From positions 372,001 through 436,000 of the forward strand of contig NZ_FRXN01000002.1 of the NCBI RefSeq assembly GCF_900148515.1: DNA of 64,000 nucleotides, given 5' to 3'. The DNA comes from Algoriphagus zhangzhouensis (GTDB lineage: Bacteria; Bacteroidota; Bacteroidia; Cytophagales; Cyclobacteriaceae). The notes beneath the pieces were generated by a model. It did no database searches. It was not told where the DNA came from and saw only the letters and a list, made by a program, of their open reading frames with translations. Below, piece after piece: positions 17,788 through 27,623 of this stretch (positions are counted from its first letter, which is position 1; every line of letters begins with the position of its first letter). Both the position numbers and the translations under genes were made by a program.

Positions 17788-19446
17788 ATGAAAACCAACA
17801 GACGAGATTTTTTCAAAAAAGTAGGCGCTGGAACTTTGGTGGCTGCAGTACCTTTTGCATCCTCTGCCAAGTCTTTATCCTCATCAAATCCAAAACCATC
17901 AGATGATCAATTTCTTCAAATCGGGGATGAAATCGCGATAGCGGAAACCAGTTTCGGAAAAGTTAGAGGCTATATCCTCAATGGCGTTTACACCTATTTA
18001 GGCATTCCCTATGGAGCAAATACCACTGGCAAAAACAGATTTATGGCACCAAAAAAGCCAGAGACATGGACTGATATAAAGCCCACGATTTGGTGGGGAA
18101 ATACAGCTCCCCAAATCATGGATAACCGCTATGCAAGTCCTGACTATTCCTTTGCTGATCACTGGAATTATGATGATGTAAGTGAGGATTGTTTAAAACT
18201 CAATGTCTGGACAAATGGAATTGCAGACGGCAAAAAACGTCCAGTTTTAGTGTGGCTTCACGGAGGTGGTTTTACCAATGGAAATGCAATCGAGCAAGAC
18301 GGGTATCATGGAGAAAATCTGGCTAAAAAAGGAGATATCGTATTTGTCTCTATAAATCATCGACTCGGACCAATCGGCTTTACAGATCTTTCTGGAGTTG
18401 GTGGTGACAAATACAAAGATTCAGGAAATGTAGGCATGCTGGATATCATCGCATCACTACATTGGGTGAGAGACAACATTGCCAATTTTGGCGGAGATCC
18501 CAATAATGTTACGATCATGGGTCAGTCGGGAGGCGGAGCCAAAGTCACCGGCACCATGGCGATGCCAGCATCAAAGGACTTGGTTCATAAAGGAGTTGCT
18601 TTGAGTGGAAGTATGCTTTCAGCAAATGATAAGGAATACGCACAAACCTTGGGTAAATATGTCATGGAAGCAGCTGGTTTGACACCTGCTACCCTTGACA
18701 AACTACAGGATTTAAGTTGGCGAGAATATTTGGACACTGCTTATATAGCCCAAGAAAGAATGAGAAAAGAATTTCCCTCTCCTGGATTTAGAGGCGGATT
18801 TGGTCCGGTAGCAGATGGAATTCATATTCCTGTTGGAGAGTTTTTCTCCGAAACTTCAGCACATGCGAATGACATGCCTCTGATGGTCTGTACCACCTTC
18901 CATGAATGGAATCCTACCAGAACAAATGCCGATCTGGAAAAGATTGATTTCTCTGGGGTATTGGAACAATTAAAAGCCCGGTTTGGTGATAAATCGGAGA
19001 CTATTTTGGCCGCATACCGTCAGGATTTCCCAGAAGCCTCTCCTGCCGATCTATGGGCTATGATCCTTTCCAATCGTCAATCAGCTATCAATACCGCCAA
19101 TGCAAAATCCAAACAAAATGCTCCTGTCCACTTGGCTTGGTTTGGCTGGGAACCGAATTTGTATGATGGGAGAATGAAGGCTTTTCACTGTATAGATATT
19201 TGCTTTTGGTTTGACAACACAGATCGCATGTATACCCATACCGGAGGTGGAGCCAGGCCGCGAGCTTTATCAGAAAAAATGTCAAGCTCACTGCTGGCAT
19301 TTATGAAAACTGGCGACCCAAATACAAACAAACTACCTTCTTGGCCAAGCTATACTTCCGAAAATATGGAAACCATGATTTTGAACGATTCTTGCGAACT
19401 CAAAAACAAACCAGACGGAAATGGACTAAAAGCTTTAGCCTCTTAA
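17788..19446 (+). CDS. Tat-exported type-B carboxylesterase
   Basis: 552-residue alpha/beta-hydrolase of the carboxylesterase/lipase type B family. The N-terminus NRRDFFKKVGAG followed by a hydrophobic stretch is a twin-arginine signal, so it should be exported folded. The family signature is clear: WLHGGGF oxyanion-hole region, nucleophile Ser247 in GQSGGG, and a histidine in AFHCIDICFWF near residue 470. It probably hydrolyses ester bonds of small substrates in the periplasm. Terminators on both sides make it monocistronic. Substrate is unknown. Confidence 0.92.
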   Translation: MKTNRRDFFKKVGAGTLVAAVPFASSAKSLSSSNPKPSDDQFLQIGDEIAIAETSFGKVRGYILNGVYTYLGIPYGANTTGKNRFMAPKKPETWTDIKPTIWWGNTAPQIMDNRYASPDYSFADHWNYDDVSEDCLKLNVWTNGIADGKKRPVLVWLHGGGFTNGNAIEQDGYHGENLAKKGDIVFVSINHRLGPIGFTDLSGVGGDKYKDSGNVGMLDIIASLHWVRDNIANFGGDPNNVTIMGQSGGGAKVTGTMAMPASKDLVHKGVALSGSMLSANDKEYAQTLGKYVMEAAGLTPATLDKLQDLSWREYLDTAYIAQERMRKEFPSPGFRGGFGPVADGIHIPVGEFFSETSAHANDMPLMVCTTFHEWNPTRTNADLEKIDFSGVLEQLKARFGDKSETILAAYRQDFPEASPADLWAMILSNRQSAINTANAKSKQNAPVHLAWFGWEPNLYDGRMKAFHCIDICFWFDNTDRMYTHTGGGARPRALSEKMSSSLLAFMKTGDPNTNKLPSWPSYTSENMETMILNDSCELKNKPDGNGLKALAS

Positions 19447-19463
19447 AATTTTATCAATTTAAT

Positions 19464-19499
19464 AACAGGTCCAGTATTTCTATTGGACCTGTTTTTTTC
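19464..19499 (+). terminator. rho-independent terminator after the carboxylesterase
   Basis: AACAGGTCCA (19464-19473) pairs perfectly with TGGACCTGTT (19484-19493), followed by six more T. Confidence 0.9.
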
Positions 19500-19612
19500 T
19501 ATTTTTAGAAGATATAGCACAGGAATCCAGAAGCTTTTCATCCGCTTTTTAACAATAAACCCTTCCTAATCCTGGATTCAACATTCCTTAATTTACTTTC
19601 AACCAGAAAGCC

Positions 19613-21271
19613 ATGACAGATTTCAAAAACTTTCAGGTCCCCTACCCTGTAGCCCCTGAATACTCTACCAAAACGGCTTATTTCTCTATGGAATTCGCCA
19701 TCCATCAACCGCTAAAAATCTATTCTGGAGGCTTGGGTTTCCTTTCAGGATCTCACCTTCGAAGTGCATACGAATTGAAGCAAAACCTGATTGGGATCGG
19801 GATTTTGTGGAAATATGGCTATTACGACCAGAGCCGAAATCAAGATCAAACGCTGAAACCGGAATGGTATGAGAAACTCTATAGTTTTCTAGAAGATACC
19901 GGCATCAAGTATCAGATTACTGTTCATGATGTCCCCGTTTGGATAAAGGCATATTACCTGGCTCCTACGATTTTCAATGCAGCTCCTCTTTTTCTGCTCA
20001 GCACGGATACACCTGAAAATGACTACCTGAGTCAAACTATTACGCATAAACTATACGATTCAGATACCGCCGCCAAAATCGCCCAATGCATGATTTTGGG
20101 AATTGGTGGCGCAAGATTGTTGGATGAGTTGAATTTCAATCCGGATGTCTACCACCTCAATGAAGCGCACGGAGTGAGTTCAGTTTTTCATTTGATGCAA
20201 AAATTCGGTTCCAAAGAGGAAGTGAAGAAGCGCTTGGTATTTACCACTCACACACCTGAGGAAGCTGGAAATGAGAAGCATGACTACTATTTGCTTAACA
20301 AAATGAGCTTTTTCAATGGCTTCACAGTCGATCAGGTGAAAGAATTAACGGGCATGAAGGGAGATATTTTCAACCACAGTTTGGCTGCTTTGCGATTTGC
20401 CAGAAAAGCTAATGGTGTATCCAGACTTCATGGTCAAGTCAGTCGGGAAATGTGGAAAGATTATCCTGATATCCCTGAAATCACACATATCACCAACTCC
20501 CAGAACTATAAATACTGGGCCGACAAGCAGCTTTATAACTTTGAGAAAACTGGAGATCAAGCTGCCTTTGATGATCGAAAACGCTATCTCAAAAAAAGAG
20601 CCTTTGAAATCGTAGCAGATCAAACGGGACAATTATTGGATCCTGATGTGTTGACTATTGTTTGGGCCAGACGCTTTGCCAGCTACAAAAGAGCTGAGTT
20701 GATCACACGGGATTTGAGAAGATTTGATGCTTTGATGAAAAAAACCAAATACCCTATCCAAATCATTTGGGCCGGAAAACCATATCCTCTGGATTATGGG
20801 GCGGTTTCGGTTTTCAACCAACTGGTACATTTGAGTAAAAACTATCCGAATATGGCCGTTTGTGTTGGGTATGAATTGACCTTAAGCAAACGTCTCAAGC
20901 AGGCTTCTGATATTTGGCTAAACAATCCTCGAGTACCACGGGAAGCCTCCGGGACTTCTGGTATGACGGCCTCTATGAACGGAAGTGTCAATTTCTCCAC
21001 CTACGATGGATGGATTTGTGAATTTGCAGATCATGGCAAAAACTGCTTTATCGTCCCTTCTCCTAATTATGCCTCCATGAATATCCAAGAGCAGGATGAA
21101 TACGATTTGAATAAGCTTTATGAAATCTTGGAAAAAGAGATTCTGCCAACCTACTATGAAGACAAAGACAAATGGAGGAAAATCGTCCAAAAAGGGATGA
21201 CCGATGTGGTCGGATACTTTGAAAGTAACCGGATGGCCAAGGAATATTATGAATTGATGTATAAGGGATAA
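19613..21271 (+). CDS. GT35 alpha-glucan phosphorylase-family protein lacking the PLP lysine
   Basis: 552-residue cytoplasmic protein of the short alpha-glucan phosphorylase type (GT-B fold, family GT35). Typical motifs: YFSMEFA and YSGGLGFLSG near the N-terminus, HLNEAHG, TTHTPEEAGNE, and the phosphate-site motif WARRFASYKR. The segment that normally carries the cofactor lysine (GTSxMK) reads GTSGMTASMNG, with Thr452 (ACG) in place of lysine. Known phosphorylases need that lysine to hold pyridoxal phosphate, so classical phosphorolysis is uncertain; it may use another sugar donor, bind PLP non-covalently, or be non-catalytic. No glycogen gene is adjacent. The fold is certain, the activity is not. 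Confidence 0.88.
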   Translation: MTDFKNFQVPYPVAPEYSTKTAYFSMEFAIHQPLKIYSGGLGFLSGSHLRSAYELKQNLIGIGILWKYGYYDQSRNQDQTLKPEWYEKLYSFLEDTGIKYQITVHDVPVWIKAYYLAPTIFNAAPLFLLSTDTPENDYLSQTITHKLYDSDTAAKIAQCMILGIGGARLLDELNFNPDVYHLNEAHGVSSVFHLMQKFGSKEEVKKRLVFTTHTPEEAGNEKHDYYLLNKMSFFNGFTVDQVKELTGMKGDIFNHSLAALRFARKANGVSRLHGQVSREMWKDYPDIPEITHITNSQNYKYWADKQLYNFEKTGDQAAFDDRKRYLKKRAFEIVADQTGQLLDPDVLTIVWARRFASYKRAELITRDLRRFDALMKKTKYPIQIIWAGKPYPLDYGAVSVFNQLVHLSKNYPNMAVCVGYELTLSKRLKQASDIWLNNPRVPREASGTSGMTASMNGSVNFSTYDGWICEFADHGKNCFIVPSPNYASMNIQEQDEYDLNKLYEILEKEILPTYYEDKDKWRKIVQKGMTDVVGYFESNRMAKEYYELMYKG

Positions 21272-21300
21272 ACCGTTCCTAGACAATTAAAGTCAATTAC

Positions 21301-21335
21301 AAAAGCTCAACTCGGATATTCCGGATTGAGCTTTT
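21301..21335 (+). terminator. possible terminator after the GT35 gene
   Basis: AAAAGCTCAA pairs with TTGAGCTTTT, with an inner CGGA/TCCG helix. The T-tail is short, so efficiency is doubtful. Confidence 0.45.
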
Positions 21336-21361
21336 ACATTCATGCACAAATCTGAATTCGA

Positions 21362-23149
21362 ATGAAAAAATCTTTACTACTGGCATTTCTTTTCACTGGC
21401 TTTTCCACAATGGCTCAAGAAGTGATGCCTCCACTTTTACCTTGGTCTGGATCCTCCGAAAAACTAATTGTCGGGTCAGACAATCCTTGGGTAACTCCAG
21501 GAGAATTAAGTGGTTTGACAGAATCTCCAACCTATGATGTAACTACTGAATGGGTGAAAAAATTGGCAGATTCCAGTCCCTTTTTGACTTTGAAATCCAT
21601 TGGGAAAAGTGAGCAAGGTAGGAACATCTGGATGTTGATTGCCTCCAAAAGCCAAAATTTCGATTCAGAATTTTTAGCAAATGAAGACAAAGCCCTCCTT
21701 TTCTTTCACGGGGGAATTCATGCCGGGGAAATTGATGGAAAAGATGCGGGAATGATGCTTTTTAGAGATATCACACATGGAAACAAAAGCGAATTATTGG
21801 ACGAAGCAAATATCCTTTTTATCCCTATCCTAAATGTGGATGGCCATGAGAGAAGAAGTGCATATGGGCGGGTCAATCAAAGAGGCCCTTTGGAAATGGG
21901 CTGGAGAACGAATGCACGAAACCTGAACCTCAACAGGGATTATACAAAAATCGAAACCGATGGAATCGATGCTGTTATTGATGTCATAAATGCCTATGAT
22001 CCGGATTTATACGTCGATGTCCATGTGACCGATGGGGCCGATTATCAATATGATGTCACCTATGGCTATGTCAAAACGGGCGGCTATTCCCCAGCAATCA
22101 GCAAATTCCTTTTTGAGAATTTCCAACCAGAAGTAGATCAGGCCTTGAGCAAAGCGGGGCACATTCCCGGACCTTTATTGTTTGCAGCAAATGGAGATGA
22201 TTTTACTGAAGGGAATGTCGCTTTTTCATTTAGCCCACGCTTTTCCCATACCTATGGAGATGTTCGACACATGCCTTCCATTTTGATAGAAAACCATTCA
22301 TTGAAACCATTCCGTCAGCGGGTTTTGGGAACCTATGTCTTTTTGGAGCAAGCTATCAAAAGTATTTCCAAACATTATCAGACAATCCAAAAGGCAGTTG
22401 CTGATGATCAAAACCAACAGGAAAAGAGTTTGCCTGTCAAGTTTGCTTTCCGAGAGACACCTGCTGACACCATGGACTTCAAAGCCATTGCTTCCCACAA
22501 GGAAAAATCTCAGATCACAGGAGCGGAATATGTGGTATGGGATGCCAAGGCTATTTCTCAGAAAGTCCCGAGTCTGTTGATGGATGTCCCAGTTCAGTCT
22601 GTTGAAATTCCAAAAGCTTATTGGGTCTCCTCTGAATGGAGTGAATTGATCGAAAAACTCCAGAAACATGGGATCGAGATGGAGATCCTTTCTACTCTAC
22701 AAGAAAAAGAACTGGAGTTTTCCAAAGTGAGCGAATACAAAATGGGCAATCAGCCTTATGAGGGAATGATGCGAGTCCAAAGTTTTGAAACTGAGAAGAT
22801 CTCAAGATCACAAACTTACCTTCCAGGCTCAGTTCGAATCCCGACTGATCAGGATTTAAAAGAATTGTTGGTTGTCTTGATGGAAGAGGAATCTGTTGAC
22901 AGTTTTTTCCAATGGGGCTTTTTCAATACGATATTCTCCAGAACAGAATACATGGAAACCTACATCATGGAACCTATGATGAAGCAGATGATGGAGAAAA
23001 ATACAGAACTCAAGCAAAAACTGGAAGAAGCCAAAACCGCTGATCTTGAACTGGCTAAAAATCCAAGAAGAATTTACAGCTGGTTTTATGAACAAACCCC
23101 ATACATTGATCAAAACTGGAAAGTTATTCCGGTGGGTAGGGAATGGTAA
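21362..23149 (+). CDS. exported M14-family carboxypeptidase (shorter type)
   Basis: 595 residues with a signal peptide (cleavage near AQE at 20). The M14 metal site is visible: His120 and Glu123 in GGIHAGEIDGKD, His221 in VDVHVTDG, and a conserved LNLNRDYTK. It is shorter than the other two M14 proteins in the window, and its active-site neighbourhood (GEIDGKD) differs, so it is a separate subfamily. The residues after about 350 have no fold I recognise. A VOC-family gene starts 9 bases after the stop and is probably co-transcribed. Likely periplasmic peptide trimming. Confidence 0.9.
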   Translation: MKKSLLLAFLFTGFSTMAQEVMPPLLPWSGSSEKLIVGSDNPWVTPGELSGLTESPTYDVTTEWVKKLADSSPFLTLKSIGKSEQGRNIWMLIASKSQNFDSEFLANEDKALLFFHGGIHAGEIDGKDAGMMLFRDITHGNKSELLDEANILFIPILNVDGHERRSAYGRVNQRGPLEMGWRTNARNLNLNRDYTKIETDGIDAVIDVINAYDPDLYVDVHVTDGADYQYDVTYGYVKTGGYSPAISKFLFENFQPEVDQALSKAGHIPGPLLFAANGDDFTEGNVAFSFSPRFSHTYGDVRHMPSILIENHSLKPFRQRVLGTYVFLEQAIKSISKHYQTIQKAVADDQNQQEKSLPVKFAFRETPADTMDFKAIASHKEKSQITGAEYVVWDAKAISQKVPSLLMDVPVQSVEIPKAYWVSSEWSELIEKLQKHGIEMEILSTLQEKELEFSKVSEYKMGNQPYEGMMRVQSFETEKISRSQTYLPGSVRIPTDQDLKELLVVLMEEESVDSFFQWGFFNTIFSRTEYMETYIMEPMMKQMMEKNTELKQKLEEAKTADLELAKNPRRIYSWFYEQTPYIDQNWKVIPVGREW

Positions 23150-23158
23150 GTTTTTGAT

Positions 23159-23539
23159 ATGAAAATAGAGCATTTAGCGATTTGGGTTGGAGATCTGGAA
23201 GCCATGAAAACATGGTATTGTGAAATTCTGGGCATGAAGGCTGGAGAACGATATCATAATCCCAAAAAAGGCTTTAGCTCTTATTTTCTTTCATTTGAAT
23301 CAGGAGCCAGAATTGAGCTGATGCATAGGAGCGATGTAAACCCAAGAGGGAATAGCCCTCAAATTGGCTATGCGCACATTGCTTTATCCTTGGGATCCAA
23401 AGTTGAAGTAGATGAAAAAACTGCCGAATTCAAGCAGAAAGGAATTCCTGTATTGGATGGACCGAGAACTACAGGAGACGGATATTATGAATCCGTCATT
23501 CAAGACCCAGAAGGAAACTTGATTGAGTTAACTATTTAA
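23159..23539 (+). CDS. VOC-family (glyoxalase/bleomycin-resistance fold) protein
   Basis: 126-residue cytoplasmic protein with two beta-alpha-beta-beta-beta modules. Candidate metal ligands are in the usual places: His5 in MKIEHLAIWV, Glu in RIELMH near 53, His in GYAHIALS near 73, and Glu in NLIELTI near 122. The family includes glyoxalase I, dioxygenases and antibiotic-binding proteins; nothing in the sequence picks among them. It follows the M14 gene at 9 bases, suggesting an operon without an obvious functional link. Confidence 0.85.
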   Translation: MKIEHLAIWVGDLEAMKTWYCEILGMKAGERYHNPKKGFSSYFLSFESGARIELMHRSDVNPRGNSPQIGYAHIALSLGSKVEVDEKTAEFKQKGIPVLDGPRTTGDGYYESVIQDPEGNLIELTI

Positions 23540-23608
23540 CATTTTAGAAACCACTGAGACCTACTTTGGGTTATTAGAATAAATCTGGCAGATCAAGCGA
23601 TAAATCAG

Positions 23609-23616
23609 TACCTTCG
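23609..23616 (+). promoter_or_regulatory. -7 box TACCTTCG of the canonical uvrA
   Basis: TAnnTTYG-type element 24 bases before the ATG; a likely transcription start near 23622 would leave a leader of about 19 bases. Confidence 0.45.
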
Positions 23617-23640
23617 CCGTTTAAATCTTTCCCATAAATT

Positions 23641-26472
23641 ATGAGTCAAGCCCCTGCTACACAGGAAGAATTTATTGAGATTTTTGGTGCCCGTGAGCAC
23701 AATTTGAAAAACCTGGACATCAAGATTCCAAGGAATCAACTGGTGGTAGTCACAGGTCTCAGTGGCAGTGGTAAAAGCTCTTTGGCTTTTGACACCATCT
23801 ATTCTGAGGGGCAAAGACGATATCTGGAGAGTTTTTCTGCCTATGCCCGTTCATTTTTGGGCGGGATGGAGAGACCCGATGTAGATAAAATCAATGGCCT
23901 TTCTCCTGTAATTGCTATTGAGCAAAAGACCACCTCAAAAAATCCGAGATCCACTGTCGGCACAGTCACAGAAATTTACGATTTCATGCGATTGCTTTAT
24001 GCCAGAGCAGGAGAAGCATATTCCTACGAAACGGGCAAAAAAATGATCCGCCAAACCGAGGATCAGATTATTGAACAGCTTTTCTCAAAATTTTCAGGAA
24101 AGAAATTATACATCCTTGCCCCTGTCGTCAAAGGAAGAAAAGGGCATTATCGGGAGCTTTTTGAGCAAATCCGAAAAATGGGATTCTCGAAAGTTCGAGT
24201 GGATGGTGTCGTGATGGAGATGGTGCCAAAGATGCAGGTCGACAGATACAAAATCCACGATATTGAGATTGTTATTGATAGAATCGTCGCTGATGAAGCT
24301 GATCGATTCCGGATCACTCAATCCCTCAAATCAGCTTTGCAGCATGGAAAAGGGGTGATGATGATCCGTGAAGAGTCCGGTGAAATCCATCATTTCTCCA
24401 AATATCTGATGGACCCTGAAACAGGTCTATCCTATGATGAACCAGCTCCCAATACCTTCTCATTCAACAGCCCATATGGTGCTTGCCCAACTTGTAATGG
24501 ATTGGGGATTACAGAAGAAGTTACCAAGGAAAGTATCATTCCAGATCCAAAATTGAGCATTACAAGGGGTGGAATTGCACCTCTAGGAGAATATAGAGAC
24601 ATCTGGATTTTCAAGAAAATCGAAGCCATACTCAAGCATTACAAATGCAGCATGAGTACGCCTATCGAAAAGCTTCCAGAGAATGTGGTCGACGTCCTTC
24701 TCTATGGAGACAAAGTTGAAGTGGCTGTAGACTCGGTTAAATATCCGGGAACAAAATGGCATACCACTTTCGAGGGGATTGTGAATTTCCTTCAGAAATA
24801 TCAGGAGGGAAGCTCTGAAAAAATTCAGGATTGGGTATCGGAATTTACCGTAACTCAAACCTGTCCTGATTGTCATGGCTATAGATTAAAAAAAGAAGCC
24901 CTTCACTTCAAAATCGCCGAAAAACACATTGGTGAATTGGCGATGATGGATATTCAAACCTTAGGAAACTGGTTTGAAGGCATAGAAGATAGATTGACTG
25001 AAAAGCAGCAAATCATCGCTCAGGAAGTTTTGAAAGAAATCAGAAAGCGAATCGGTTTCTTGTTGGATATCGGATTGGATTATTTGACTCTAAACAGACC
25101 TATCCGAACTCTTTCTGGTGGTGAAGCACAACGTATCAGATTGGCTACACAAATCGGTACCCAATTGGTAGGGGTACTTTACATTTTGGATGAGCCAAGC
25201 ATTGGTTTGCATCAAAGAGACAATGTCAAATTGATCCAGGCACTTCAAAGCCTTCGCGACTTAGGCAACTCTGTATTGGTTGTCGAGCATGACAAAGACA
25301 TGATGCTGGAATCGGACTATATCCTAGATATGGGGCCAGGCGCTGGTAGACATGGCGGACATGTAGTTGCTTCAGGAACTCCTAAGGAAATCCTCAAACA
25401 AGGCGGGGTAACTGCCAATTATCTCAAAGGTAAAACTGGACTTCCAATTCCTGATGAACGCAAAAAAGGAAAAGGAGAAAGCTTGATGCTAAAGGGGGCC
25501 TCAGGCAATAACCTCAAAAATGTAGACTTGGAAATCCCTCTCGGGACTTTGACTTTGATCACAGGAGTATCTGGAAGTGGAAAGAGTACCTTGATCCACG
25601 AAACCTTATATCCTATTCTTCGCCAGCATTTCTACAATTCGAAGAAAGACCCTATGCCATATGAGAGTTTCTCTGGCTTAGAGCATTTGGATAAAGTAAT
25701 CGAAGTAGACCAATCTCCTATCGGCAGAACTCCAAGATCTAATCCAGCAACTTACACAGGTGTATTCTCTGATATCCGAACGCTATTTACTGAATTACCT
25801 GAGGCAAAAATCCGTGGCTATAAACCGGGCAGATTCTCTTTCAACGTGAAAGGAGGAAGATGTGAGGATTGCGAAGGAGCAGGAATGAAGTTGATCGAAA
25901 TGGACTTCCTACCGGATGTTCACATTCCTTGCGAAACCTGTAAAGGCAAGCGCTATAACAGAGAAACACTGGAAGTAAGGTTTAAAGGAAAATCCATCTC
26001 CGATGTACTGGATATGACAGTGGAGCAAGCAGTCGATTTTTTCCATAACCAGCCAAAGATTCTTCGTAAGATCAAAACGTTGAACGATGTAGGTTTAGGT
26101 TATATCACTTTGGGACAACATGCCACCACTCTTTCAGGAGGTGAGGCTCAGCGTGTGAAGTTGGCAACAGAACTTTCCAAAAAAGATACCGGAAAGACTT
26201 TCTATATCTTAGATGAACCGACGACAGGACTTCATTTTCAGGATATCGCCATGTTGATGACAGTCCTCCAGAAGTTGGTAGACAAAGGCAATACAGTATT
26301 GATTATTGAGCACAATCTGGACGTGATTAAGGTCGCAGATTACGTGGTAGATTTAGGTCCAGAAGGAGGAAACAAAGGAGGGAATATACTAGTCAGCGGA
26401 ACACCTGAAGATGTTGCAAATCATCCAAAAAGTTACACTGGAAAATTCCTGAAAATAGAATTAAATAGCTGA
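23641..26472 (+). CDS. uvrA: excinuclease ABC subunit UvrA (canonical)
   Basis: 943-residue UvrA, the ATPase that finds bulky DNA lesions and loads UvrB. Walker A GLSGSGKSS at 39-47 and GVSGSGKST near 642; LSGGEAQR signatures in both halves; zinc-binding pairs CPTCNG, CPDCHG, CEDCEG and CETCKG. The EQKTTSKNPRSTVGTVTEIYDF segment and the insertion-domain sequence are closer to the E. coli type than the copy at 12117. It has its own -7 box at 23609. uvrB and uvrC are not in the window. Confidence 0.96.
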   Translation: MSQAPATQEEFIEIFGAREHNLKNLDIKIPRNQLVVVTGLSGSGKSSLAFDTIYSEGQRRYLESFSAYARSFLGGMERPDVDKINGLSPVIAIEQKTTSKNPRSTVGTVTEIYDFMRLLYARAGEAYSYETGKKMIRQTEDQIIEQLFSKFSGKKLYILAPVVKGRKGHYRELFEQIRKMGFSKVRVDGVVMEMVPKMQVDRYKIHDIEIVIDRIVADEADRFRITQSLKSALQHGKGVMMIREESGEIHHFSKYLMDPETGLSYDEPAPNTFSFNSPYGACPTCNGLGITEEVTKESIIPDPKLSITRGGIAPLGEYRDIWIFKKIEAILKHYKCSMSTPIEKLPENVVDVLLYGDKVEVAVDSVKYPGTKWHTTFEGIVNFLQKYQEGSSEKIQDWVSEFTVTQTCPDCHGYRLKKEALHFKIAEKHIGELAMMDIQTLGNWFEGIEDRLTEKQQIIAQEVLKEIRKRIGFLLDIGLDYLTLNRPIRTLSGGEAQRIRLATQIGTQLVGVLYILDEPSIGLHQRDNVKLIQALQSLRDLGNSVLVVEHDKDMMLESDYILDMGPGAGRHGGHVVASGTPKEILKQGGVTANYLKGKTGLPIPDERKKGKGESLMLKGASGNNLKNVDLEIPLGTLTLITGVSGSGKSTLIHETLYPILRQHFYNSKKDPMPYESFSGLEHLDKVIEVDQSPIGRTPRSNPATYTGVFSDIRTLFTELPEAKIRGYKPGRFSFNVKGGRCEDCEGAGMKLIEMDFLPDVHIPCETCKGKRYNRETLEVRFKGKSISDVLDMTVEQAVDFFHNQPKILRKIKTLNDVGLGYITLGQHATTLSGGEAQRVKLATELSKKDTGKTFYILDEPTTGLHFQDIAMLMTVLQKLVDKGNTVLIIEHNLDVIKVADYVVDLGPEGGNKGGNILVSGTPEDVANHPKSYTGKFLKIELNS

Positions 26473-26537
26473 TTTAGGGGCAAATCAGCGCTATACTCCT
26501 TTTATCACAATCCAAATTTTCCTTTCTCAAGCTTCAG

Positions 26538-26545
26538 TATCTTTG
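26538..26545 (+). promoter_or_regulatory. -7 box TATCTTTG of the LytS-type kinase gene
   Basis: Exact TAnnTTTG match 7 bases before the ATG at 26553, so the transcript should be leaderless or nearly so. Confidence 0.5.
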
Positions 26546-26552
26546 AGGTTCT

Positions 26553-27611
26553 ATGAATCGCATCAGCTTATATTGGCTTTTACAAATCCTGGGTTGGGGA
26601 GGTATCGCCTTTGTGCAAATTTTCTTTGTATCCCTATCTGACAGAGGTATTACTTCGGTGCAAACATGGGCATTTATAGCAATATCTGTCTTCTACCTTC
26701 TGTCCACCCATTTCCTTCGATTTATTGTAAAAAAGTACGATTGGTTTAAGTTGAGTATCTCTCAGCTACTTTTTCAATCTGTGCTGGCAATGTTGGCTTT
26801 AAGTTTTGTCAATATTGTCGTTCAGTTTTTGATCAACGGATCCTTTGGTATTCTAGATCCCAATGAAGATTTCGATGTGCTACTTATCCTAGCCAATCTA
26901 TTTCTTGCCTTCCTTTTTTATGCGATGTGGTTTTTGTTGTACTTCTTGTTCCACTTTCTGGATAACTACAATACCACGCTGAGATATGAAGCCAAAATCA
27001 ACCAAATCCGACTAAATCACCTGAAAAGTCAACTTAATCCTCATTTCATCTTTAACGCTTTGAACTCAGTAAGAGCACTTGTTGACGAGGATCCTGACAA
27101 AGCTAAAGGAGCAATCACCCGAATCTCCAACATACTTCGCTTTTCCTTGATGATGGATAAAAAACAAACCATCGAATTTGAAGACGAGTTAAATACCGTC
27201 AAGGATTATCTGACTTTGGAGTCTATCCGTTTCGAAGAGCGGCTTCAGGTCGAGTACAATGTTGAAGATGAGGCATTTAATTACAAAATACCTCCAATGA
27301 TGCTTCAGACCATTGTTGAAAATGCAATTAAGCATGGAATATCAAATTTGGTCAAAGGAGGTTTGATTGAGATCAAATGCAGAGAAGGTCTCGAGGATGA
27401 TTTGTATATTCAGGTGAAAAATAGCGGTCACCTTGCCACACCCCCTAGTTTGAAGGCGAAAGCCGACGGAGGGCATGGTCTCAGCAACACTGTACAGCGA
27501 TTACGTTTGATTTATGGAGAAAAGGCGAGCTTTCGCATTTTCAACTCTGGCAATCAATACGTTATCACAGAAATCAAAATCCCGAAACAAAGAGTTACAT
27601 TCGAATCATAA
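26553..27611 (+). CDS. LytS/YehU-type sensor histidine kinase
   Basis: 352-residue membrane kinase: four hydrophobic segments in residues 1-140, a short coiled linker, then a His_kinase domain with phospho-accepting His164 in QLNPHFIFN, followed by an ATPase domain (LQTIVENAIKHG, then GGHGLSNTVQRL). No extracellular sensor domain, so the signal is probably sensed in or at the membrane. A LytTR response regulator begins 12 bases downstream, forming a standard pair. Bacteroidota carry many such pairs and the stimulus is unknown. Confidence 0.93.
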   Translation: MNRISLYWLLQILGWGGIAFVQIFFVSLSDRGITSVQTWAFIAISVFYLLSTHFLRFIVKKYDWFKLSISQLLFQSVLAMLALSFVNIVVQFLINGSFGILDPNEDFDVLLILANLFLAFLFYAMWFLLYFLFHFLDNYNTTLRYEAKINQIRLNHLKSQLNPHFIFNALNSVRALVDEDPDKAKGAITRISNILRFSLMMDKKQTIEFEDELNTVKDYLTLESIRFEERLQVEYNVEDEAFNYKIPPMMLQTIVENAIKHGISNLVKGGLIEIKCREGLEDDLYIQVKNSGHLATPPSLKAKADGGHGLSNTVQRLRLIYGEKASFRIFNSGNQYVITEIKIPKQRVTFES

Positions 27612-27623
27612 AACGAATATATA

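Noticed and set aside
19523..19579. Inverted pair GAATCCAG and CTGGATTC upstream of the GT35 gene
   Set aside because: Only 8 bp with a 41-base gap; likely by chance in this AT-rich region.
26469..26489. Hairpin GCTGATTT/AAATCAGC at the end of the canonical uvrA
   Set aside because: A real inverted repeat, but it overlaps the stop codon and lacks a T-run directly after it, so I do not call it a terminator.
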